DNA from: DAOUAJ01 sp034433615
GTDB taxonomy: Bacteria > Chloroflexota > Anaerolineae > DUEN01
Direction of reading: 5' to 3'
DNA length: 46,670 bases
Assembly (NCBI GenBank): GCA_034433615.1
Contig: DAOUAJ010000358.1
Coordinates: 1 to 46,670, forward strand
A program made the translations under genes and the position numbers. Shown in pieces: positions 41,021-46,670 of the stretch; position 1 is the stretch's first letter, and each line of letters starts with the position of its first letter. The notes under the pieces were generated by a model. The model saw only the letters and a program-made list of their open reading frames with translations. It did no database searches and was not told the origin of the DNA.

Positions 41021-42043
41021 TTATACATACAGATGACAACGAACCTGGTGACCCGGCCCGGTCTCCACCAGGGGCGGGTCTTGTCGGTTGCACACCCCGC
41101 GGATGACTTCATTACAGCGGGGGTGAAACGGGCAGCCCTGTGGGATCGAATACGGGTCGGGCACCGTGCCGCGGATAGACTCCAGGCGCTGCCGGGACTT
41201 ACGGCCGACGCGGGGGATGGACCGCAACAAGGCGCGGGTGTAGGGATGCTTGGGATCGTAAAAGAGTGCGTCTACATCCGCCACCTCGACCACTTTGCCC
41301 AGATACATGACGATCACGTCCTCGGTCATCTGAGCGATGACCCCCAGGTTATGGGTGATGTACATGATGGCCATGCCCAGCTCGCGCTGGAGGCTGCGCA
41401 TGAGCTGCAGGATTTGGGCTTCGGTGGTCACGTCCAGGGCGGTGGTGGGCTCGTCGGCAATAAGAAGGCTGGGATGGCACGACAGGGCCATGGCGATCAT
41501 GGCCCTCTGGCGCATACCACCGCTGAGTTGGTGGGGGTAGCGGTCTATGGTGCGACTGGGCTGGGGCATGCCGACCCGTTCCAACATCTCGATGGCCTTT
41601 TCCCGCGCTTCAGCCTTGGAAACTTGCTGGTGAAGCATGATGGCTTCCACGATCTGGTTGCCGATGGTGTGCACCGGGCTGAGGGAGGTCATGGGCTCCT
41701 GGAACACCATCGAGATTTCGGCGCCACGGATGTTGCGGACCTCCTGTCCCATGGGGTTCAGAGCGGTCAGATCCACCACCTGGGTCACCTGGCCGCCGCC
41801 GTTCCCTGACACCGCGCGATGGAAGAGGATCTCCCCTTCCACGATGCGGCCGGGCGGGGGCACGATGCGGAGGATGGAGCGGGCCGTGACCGACTTGCCG
41901 CACCCGCTCTCGCCTACCACCCCCAGCGTCTGGCCGCGCCGGATCGTAAAATCGGCGCCGTCCACCGCGCGGACCGTTCCCTCGTCGAGGAAGAAATAAG
42001 TCTTTAGATTGCGGACTTCCAGTAGGAGAGGCCTATCGTCCAT
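41021..42043 (-). CDS. ABC transporter ATP-binding protein (OppD-like), system D
   Basis: A 340-residue ABC ATPase: LEVRNLKTYFFLDEGTVRAV at the start, Walker A GESGCGKSV (about 44-52), signature LSGGMRQRA, Walker B LLIADEPTTALD, switch MYITHNLG and the Cys-rich C-terminal PQGCPFHPRCNE...C...H.V.C.LYV. The frame opens with ATG at 42052, and a second ATG at 42043 is better placed behind GGATGG; 42043 is used. It is the only ATPase of system D: no OppF gene follows, and the next gene is SBP-C. An independent promoter (42123-42152) may drive it. It closely resembles OppD of system C, so it probably came from the same duplication. Confidence 0.94.
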   Translation of the reverse strand: MDDRPLLLEVRNLKTYFFLDEGTVRAVDGADFTIRRGQTLGVVGESGCGKSVTARSILRIVPPPGRIVEGEILFHRAVSGNGGGQVTQVVDLTALNPMGQEVRNIRGAEISMVFQEPMTSLSPVHTIGNQIVEAIMLHQQVSKAEAREKAIEMLERVGMPQPSRTIDRYPHQLSGGMRQRAMIAMALSCHPSLLIADEPTTALDVTTEAQILQLMRSLQRELGMAIMYITHNLGVIAQMTEDVIVMYLGKVVEVADVDALFYDPKHPYTRALLRSIPRVGRKSRQRLESIRGTVPDPYSIPQGCPFHPRCNEVIRGVCNRQDPPLVETGPGHQVRCHLYV

Positions 42044-42069
42044 TTTCACCATCCATTAGCTAATACTAT

Positions 42070-42096
42070 CCGGATGTGAGGTTTTCCCTCATCCGG
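42070..42096. repeat. Hairpin in the oppD-D leader
   Basis: CCGGATGTGAGG (42070-42081) and CCTCATCCGG (42087-42096) pair with one bulge, about 27 bases before the OppD start. It could be an attenuator or transcript-end stem. Confidence 0.5.
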
Positions 42097-42122
42097 CTCC
42101 CCGACAGCTCTCATCCCGTGAC

Positions 42123-42152
42123 ATTTTAGTGGTAATAACCTGCACTGGGCAA
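42123..42152 (-). promoter_or_regulatory. Possible internal promoter for oppD of system D
   Basis: On the minus strand, TTGCCC (42147-42152), an 18-base spacer and TAAAAT (42123-42128) lie in the 3' end of the LVIVD fragment and would start transcription near 42116. The -10 context (CCACTAAAATG) matches the promoter at 29925. Confidence 0.4.
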
Positions 42153-42452
42153 CACCCTCGTCTGGCCAAGCACCTCGAGATCCGCAGGATCACTACCGTC
42201 CAGAACAATCAGCCGCGGACCCACCCCGATGTAAACGCGCTCCCCTTCCACTGCGACCGCACTGGCGGCCCCTCCCAACTGGCCTGCTAACAACTTCGGC
42301 CACATCCTTTGCTGGGACATGCCCATGGCCGAAACACCATCCCTGCTCCCCTCTTCAGCCGACTCCTCTACCGGCGCTGCGGTGCTCACCACTCGTGCAG
42401 GAAGCGCCAGGCAGACCACCAGCATCATCGTGATGAACCATCGCGCTCTCAT
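42126..42452 (-). pseudogene. N-terminal fragment of a secreted LVIVD-type beta-propeller protein
   Basis: This 108-residue ORF has a clean SD (GGAGAAG) and a signal peptide (RWFITMMLVVCLALPARVVS). It then has a segment like the first blade of an LVIVD/beta-propeller protein (GAASAVAVEGERVYIGVGPR, then LIVLDGSDPADLEVLG). Full proteins of this type have several such blades and run to several hundred residues; here the ORF stops after the first, so the rest appears to have been lost by deletion. It lies between oppC and oppD of system D on the same strand. A short secreted product cannot be excluded. Confidence 0.65.
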
Positions 42453-42506
42453 CGTTCTTCTCCTATGATTGCATGTGCAAGGGCATCAGATAGCCACATG
42501 ATTTTC

Positions 42507-43679
42507 CTATCTGGCATACGGATCAGCCGCATCGCGCAAGCCGTCCCCCAAAAAGTTAAAGGCAAGAACCGCGATCACCACAGCCAGCCCCGGCGAGAGG
42601 ACCCACGGTGCCAGCACCACCGAGCGCAGGTTCTGGCTTTCTTGTAGCAGCACTCCCCAACTGATAGCGGGCGCCCGCAACCCCAGGCCGATGAAGCTGA
42701 GGCCGGTCTCAGCCAGGATCATGCCCGGAATGGAAAGGGTGAGGGAAGCGATGATGTAGCTGAGGAAGGAGGGCACCATGTGCCGCAAAATGATGCGCAG
42801 CTCGCCGGAGCCGGCCAGGCGGGCGGCCATGATGAAGTCCTCCTCCCGCAGCGCCAGAAAACGCCCCCGGACGACCCGGGCCAACCCCGTCCAGCCGATG
42901 AGCGAAAGGATCACCGTGATGCCAAAGTAGATGCGGATGATGGGCCAGTCGGGCGGCAGGGCGGCACTGAGCGCCATCCACAGCGGGATGCTCGGTATGG
43001 AGCGGATGAACTCGATGGTGCGCTGAATGACAGTGTCAGCCGTGCCACCATAATAGCCGGAGATCCCTCCCAGGATAATGCCCAGGATCAAGCTGAGGAA
43101 GACGCCCACCAGCCCGATCGAGAGCGAGATGCGCGCGCCGTAGCAGAGGCGGGAGAAGAGGTCTCGTCCCAGCCGGTCCGCCCCCACCAGAAAGATCCCC
43201 TGCTCCTCGCGCGGGGCATCCAGGCCGAAGAGGTGAAGGTCCGTCTCCCAGAGGCCCCAGAGCTTATACGGGTTGCCGCGCACGAAAAGGCGGATCGGGT
43301 ATCGGGTAGTGGTGTCCTCGGTGTAGATGATCCGCAGCGTCTCTGGATCTCGCTCCCGGATCATCTTGTAGACGAACGGCCTCTGAAACCTGCCCTCGGC
43401 ATCGCGAATATGGATTCTGGTCGGGGGCGACAATTTATATTGGGTGAAGAACCTCTCCGGGTTATAGGGCGCTACGAACTCGGCAAAAAGGGCAACAAAA
43501 TAGAGGATCGCGATCACAACGCCGCTAGCCAGCGCCATCCTGTGCTTGCGGAACTTCCACCACATCAGTTTCCACTGAGGGGCGACGTAGATCTTCTCCT
43601 CTGCCGCTTCCTCTGCCTCCAGCTCTGCCCCTACCTCGACTTCGATCTCTTCGCCCCATGTCTTCTCAGCGGTTTCCAC
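42507..43679 (-). CDS. ABC transporter permease (OppC-like, long insertion), system D
   Basis: The 390-residue permease has a Glu-rich N-terminal tail (GEEIEVEVGAELEAEEAAEE), the first helix (MALASGVVIAILYFVALFAE), the long extra periplasmic segment (RFQRPFVYKMIRERD ... YPIRLFVRGNPYKLWGLWE ... TDLHLFG) and GADRLGRDLFSRLCYG. The EAA loop is in REEDFIMAARLAGSGELRII. It closely resembles the OppC of system B. It starts four bases after the oppB stop; the LVIVD fragment follows its end by 54 bases. Confidence 0.94.
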   Translation of the reverse strand: METAEKTWGEEIEVEVGAELEAEEAAEEKIYVAPQWKLMWWKFRKHRMALASGVVIAILYFVALFAEFVAPYNPERFFTQYKLSPPTRIHIRDAEGRFQRPFVYKMIRERDPETLRIIYTEDTTTRYPIRLFVRGNPYKLWGLWETDLHLFGLDAPREEQGIFLVGADRLGRDLFSRLCYGARISLSIGLVGVFLSLILGIILGGISGYYGGTADTVIQRTIEFIRSIPSIPLWMALSAALPPDWPIIRIYFGITVILSLIGWTGLARVVRGRFLALREEDFIMAARLAGSGELRIILRHMVPSFLSYIIASLTLSIPGMILAETGLSFIGLGLRAPAISWGVLLQESQNLRSVVLAPWVLSPGLAVVIAVLAFNFLGDGLRDAADPYAR

Positions 43680-43683
43680 AGAG

Positions 43684-44673
43684 TCACCCCTCCAGCCGGA
43701 TGCGCGGGTCTGCCCATGCCAGCAGAATATCCGAGATCAACGTGCCGATGACAGTCATGGTGCTCAGGAGCATGATGAAGCTGCCCGCCAGATACATGTC
43801 CTGAGACATTAGAGCGCGCAACAGCAACGGCCCGGTGGTCTGCAGGCTGAGCACCAGGGACACCAGCGTCTCGCCGGAGATCAAAGTGGCCAGTGACCAG
43901 CCGACGGTGCTGAAGAAGGGGTTCAGCGCCACTCGTACCGGATATTTCCAGATCACCTTCCGTTCCACAAGGCCCTTGGCGCGCGCCGTCTCGACGTAAG
44001 GCTTATTCAGCTCATCGAGCAGGTTGGCGCGCGTGGTGCGGATGCCGCCAGCCGTGCTGCCCAGAGCCAGGATCAGAAGGGGGATCCAGATGTGCTTCAG
44101 CATGTCCACGAATTTGGCCCAGCTCCACGGCGCCAGGATGTACTCTTCAGAGAACAGGCCGCCCACGTTCAGGCCGAACAGGGACATCGCCAGCCACATG
44201 ACCACCAGCGCGACGAGAAAGCCGGGCGTGCCCAAGCCGACGAAACTGATAAAGGTCATTAAATAATCGAGCAATGAGTACTGGTGCGTGGCAGAATACA
44301 CCCCCACCGGGATGGAGACCAGCCAACTGAACACGATGGTCATGGACGACAACAACATCGTCAGCCCGATGCGTTCCCAGATCAGCTCCTTCACGGGCTT
44401 TTGCCATTCCATGGACTGGCCCCAGTCGCCGCGGAGCAGGATGCCCGTGATCCACTTGAAATACTGCACGTAGATGGGCTGGCCCAGCCCATAGCGCTGC
44501 TGTAACGCCATGATCTCATCTTCCTGGATCCGCTCACCTTGCGTACGCAATTGGGCCACATAAGAGGTGAGGAAATCTCCTGGCGGAAGTTGGATGATCA
44601 CGAACGCGATGATCGAGATCAGTAACAGCGTGGGGATCATCAGCAAGACGCGTCGCAGGATGTACGAAAGCAT
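43684..44673 (-). CDS. ABC transporter permease (OppB-like), system D
   Basis: A 329-residue permease starting MLSYILRRVLLMIPTLLLIS with IIQLPPGDFLTSY, RYGLGQPIYVQYFKWITG, and an EAA loop (NKPYVETARAKGLVERKVIW). GGAGGGATGG gives the SD for the ATG at 44673. Its helices and loops closely match OppB of system B, as expected if the systems share ancestry. Upstream is a relic ORF instead of the SBP gene. Confidence 0.95.
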   Translation of the reverse strand: MLSYILRRVLLMIPTLLLISIIAFVIIQLPPGDFLTSYVAQLRTQGERIQEDEIMALQQRYGLGQPIYVQYFKWITGILLRGDWGQSMEWQKPVKELIWERIGLTMLLSSMTIVFSWLVSIPVGVYSATHQYSLLDYLMTFISFVGLGTPGFLVALVVMWLAMSLFGLNVGGLFSEEYILAPWSWAKFVDMLKHIWIPLLILALGSTAGGIRTTRANLLDELNKPYVETARAKGLVERKVIWKYPVRVALNPFFSTVGWSLATLISGETLVSLVLSLQTTGPLLLRALMSQDMYLAGSFIMLLSTMTVIGTLISDILLAWADPRIRLEG

Positions 44674-44746
44674 CCATCCCTCCTGGAATCATTGCCATGC
44701 ATACAAGCTAACGTTATCAATCCAGAAATTCGTCGGATAAGAGAAA

Positions 44747-44766
44747 TCATTCGAGGCCTCGAATGA
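44747..44766. promoter_or_regulatory. Perfect 20-bp palindrome upstream of oppB-D
   Basis: TCATTCGAGGCCTCGAATGA is a perfect palindrome without a loop, between the relic ORF stop and the OppB start (74 bases away). The absence of a loop favours a dimeric DNA-binding site over an RNA hairpin; no regulator is encoded nearby. Confidence 0.5.
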
Positions 44767-44790
44767 CAGTCGGAATAAATCCATTTTCAG

Positions 44791-45192
44791 CTAGGGCTTG
44801 CTCCGCTTTGCAATCAAGTCACCGACAGTGTACACTTCAGGCAGAGCCGGGAAGTCCACCTCCGTCGCCCGATTCAGTCGCCCGCTCATCGCGTTCAGCC
44901 ATAAGACCGCTAACTCCCGGCAGGTGACCTCAGCTCCATCCGCCATGTCGGAGGTGTCCAAGAGGGTTACCAACTCGTCCACGCTGAGAGCACGTAAGGC
45001 CGCCGACATCGGGCGCGCCTGTCTCAGGTAGGCATCCAGCCGGCGGGCGGCGATGGGGTCGCTGTCTCGACTCGCTACATATTGACGCCAGACAGCCCCA
45101 TCCTGGGGCTGGTTCACACAAGGCGGCAGCGGACTCCGCGTCTCCTCTTGTGTTGAAACGCCTGCTCGCCACCATCTTGTGGAGCGGGTCAA
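44791..45192 (-). pseudogene. Relic ORF, C-terminal piece of an unknown secreted protein
   Basis: The 133-codon frame (TTG start) is only protein-like in its C-terminal half: ALRALSVDELVTLLDTSDM, ELAVLWLNAMSGRLNR and LPEVYTVGDLIAKRS, resembling the C-termini of Chloroflexota surface proteins in which a helical tail follows a beta domain. The N-terminal 40 codons (RSTRWWRAGVSTQEETRS...) look non-coding, and a different frame is open there, so the true upstream part is lost or frameshifted. No SD is visible. It lies between SBP-D and oppB, where the systems normally have no gene. Confidence 0.55.
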
Positions 45193-45201
45193 CGGGCATT
45201 A

Positions 45202-45228
45202 GGAGAGCGGAGCGGAGTTCCGCTCTCC
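45202..45228. repeat. Hairpin immediately 3' of SBP-D
   Basis: GGAGAGCGGA (45202-45211) and TCCGCTCTCC (45219-45228) form a perfect 10-bp stem with a 7-base loop, 12 bases after the SBP-D stop, with no U-tract on the operon strand. Confidence 0.65.
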
Positions 45229-45240
45229 ACGGTCATAGGC

Positions 45241-46670
45241 TCAGACGTGCTTCTCCGGTTCCTCCCAGAAGTAAGTCTGGGTGTTGAGCAGATGCTCATC
45301 CTCGGTCGTGTCGTCAACCGGGAAGCCCTCGAGGTAGTTGCGGAACCCGTTCTTGACGATGACCAGTTGCGGCAGCTCGCCCAGGTAACCGATCATGGGC
45401 AACTCCTCGGCCCAGATGTCGAGGATCCCCTTGAACAGCTCGGTGCGCTTCTGCTCATCCGGCTCCACATCCACCTGCTCCATGATCTTCCAGATGTCCC
45501 AGATCCAATGACCCTCAGGCGGCTCTTCGCCGTTAGGGTTAGTGGGGTCATTCCGCCACAAGCCCCAGGCATCGGCCCAGGGGCGGTCCACCATGGTGCC
45601 CAGGAAGATCCACGGCGCCACGATAGGCAAGACCGTACGATCGCCTCCCCAGAAGGCCGCCTCGATCTCGTTGGCCCCCCAGTGCTCCTCGTAGAGCGAA
45701 CGCTCCACGTACTTGTAGGTGGCCTTGACGCCCACGTCGGCGAAGTACTTGACGATCATTTGCACGGCGTCCTCGTCGGGCGTGCCCGGCTCCGCGGTCC
45801 CCTCGATGATGAAGCTCAGCCTCTCGCCGCTGCCGTCCTTCCATAGCCGGAACCCTTCGCTGTCTCGTTCGGTGTAGCCAGCCTTGTCCAGCAGCTCGTT
45901 GGCCAGGTCGGGATCGTACTGGATATAAGCTTCCGACAGCTTGGGGTAGTACTGCGGCGACTTGCTGAGCGGGCTGTACTGGCGGGGGACCGCCAGCCCG
46001 TTGTAGACCAGCTCGTTGATCTCATCACGATTGACCGCCACGGAGAGGGCGATGCGCACGTCCCGATTCTGGAAGAACTCCCGCAGTCGCGGGTTTTTAG
46101 TGGTGTGATTGGGCTGCAAGGCGACATGGTTGGCCCAGACCCCTCGGAAGACCCTGTAGCCGCCCTTTGCCTCGTTCTCCTTGAAGAGGGTGTAGTCACC
46201 GAGGCCGACGTGGCGGGCCTGGAAGTCTATCTCGCCGTTGATGATCCAGAGGTTGAACACGTCGGGCGTAGTGAACAGGCGGTGGGTGATCTTGTCCACG
46301 TAGGGGAGCTGGTTGCCGTCAGGGTCCACCTGCCAGAAGTAGGGATTGCGCTCCATCACGAACAGCTCTTCCGAGAGGGGGTTCTTGGCCAGCCACGGTC
46401 CGATGTTGGGCTTCTCGGGGTTCATGTACCACCAGTTCCGATCCGTGAAGTACTGATCCCACGTCTCGAAGCCCGCCTCCTTCACCTTCTGTTCCAGTGC
46501 CGCCTTGTCCTCGACCAGGTCAATGTGGAACTGGCTCATGTAATGGCCGGCGTTGAAAGGTTGAGAGCGGGTGACCGTGTTGACGAAGAGCGGCTTGGGA
46601 TGGGCAAATTTGCACTTGACGGTGTAGTCGTCGGGGAACTCCATCTCCATCAGGACCCTGGGGGTGCCGG
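45241..46670 (-). CDS. ABC transporter substrate-binding protein, family 5, system D (5' end outside window)
   Basis: About 476 codons of a family 5 SBP: the frame is open to the window edge (GTPRVLMEMEFPDDYTVKCK), so the signal peptide and N-terminal domain are missing. Shared features are NPYFWQVDPDGNQLPYVDKI, VNRDEINELVYNGLAVPRQY, and the C-terminal LPMIGYLGELPQLVIVKNGF, similar to SBP-B. It is the substrate receptor of system D; a GC hairpin and the relic ORF separate it from oppB. Confidence 0.94.
   Translation of the reverse strand, partial: GTPRVLMEMEFPDDYTVKCKFAHPKPLFVNTVTRSQPFNAGHYMSQFHIDLVEDKAALEQKVKEAGFETWDQYFTDRNWWYMNPEKPNIGPWLAKNPLSEELFVMERNPYFWQVDPDGNQLPYVDKITHRLFTTPDVFNLWIINGEIDFQARHVGLGDYTLFKENEAKGGYRVFRGVWANHVALQPNHTTKNPRLREFFQNRDVRIALSVAVNRDEINELVYNGLAVPRQYSPLSKSPQYYPKLSEAYIQYDPDLANELLDKAGYTERDSEGFRLWKDGSGERLSFIIEGTAEPGTPDEDAVQMIVKYFADVGVKATYKYVERSLYEEHWGANEIEAAFWGGDRTVLPIVAPWIFLGTMVDRPWADAWGLWRNDPTNPNGEEPPEGHWIWDIWKIMEQVDVEPDEQKRTELFKGILDIWAEELPMIGYLGELPQLVIVKNGFRNYLEGFPVDDTTEDEHLLNTQTYFWEEPEKHV

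Overview
The window looks like a piece of a Chloroflexota chromosome, most likely Anaerolineae-like. This is inferred from several traits: repeated family-5 solute-binding-protein (SBP) transport operons, a sortase-like protein with a Thr/Pro-rich linker, a membrane glycosyltransferase with extracytoplasmic beta domains, an Rpn-type nuclease remnant, a DUF1405 protein and moderately high GC. I see no rRNA, tRNA, CRISPR array, intact transposase or phage gene.

Layout. 1-7923 (minus): peptide/oligosaccharide ABC system A (SBP, OppB, OppC, OppD, OppF) followed by a pentapeptide-repeat protein cut by the window edge. A four-helix-bundle gene framed by inverted heptamer repeats sits between oppB and oppC. 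7989-14619 (plus): HIT hydrolase, acyltransferase, DUF1405 membrane protein, a three-gene acyl-CoA carboxylase (carboxyltransferase, biotin carboxylase, biotin carrier) and a DUF2344 protein. 14555-17994 (minus): a sortase lacking its catalytic Cys and Arg, two Nudix hydrolases, acylphosphatase, nitroreductase and an adenosine-specific kinase-like protein. 18169-26035: a coiled-coil protein with recent internal duplications, uvrC (minus) facing a stand-alone GIY-YIG protein (plus), then GT2, GT4 and a large membrane glycosyltransferase. 26051-46670 (minus): three more SBP transport systems. B has SBP, an Rpn pseudogene, a UroD-like protein, OppB and OppC, with no ATPase. C is complete (SBP, B, C, D, F) and ends in a B12-binding radical SAM gene. 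D has a partial SBP, a relic, OppB, OppC, an LVIVD fragment and OppD, with no OppF.

The four transport systems are the core of the window. Each SBP is a lipoprotein (or part of one) that would hand substrate to an OppB/OppC channel driven by OppD/OppF ATPases. B and D lack ATPases and could only work by borrowing them, for example from C. Every SBP gene is followed by a strong GC-rich hairpin lacking an obvious U-tract, as expected for mRNA stabilisers that keep SBP in excess over permease.

The most unusual layer is non-coding. About twelve intergenic spots carry degenerate 7-nt tandem repeats, usually as two arms that are inverted copies of each other. Each site has its own heptamer word (GTAATGC, GCTGATA, GACGATG, TCACGTT, CTCGTTG and others). 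One element encloses the four-helix-bundle gene, an arrangement like that of 23S rRNA intervening sequences. A second family of about 27-nt palindromes (core CTGCCTGTCCTGGCCGACAG) sits in the loop between inverted arms at six places and has also entered an Rpn pseudogene.
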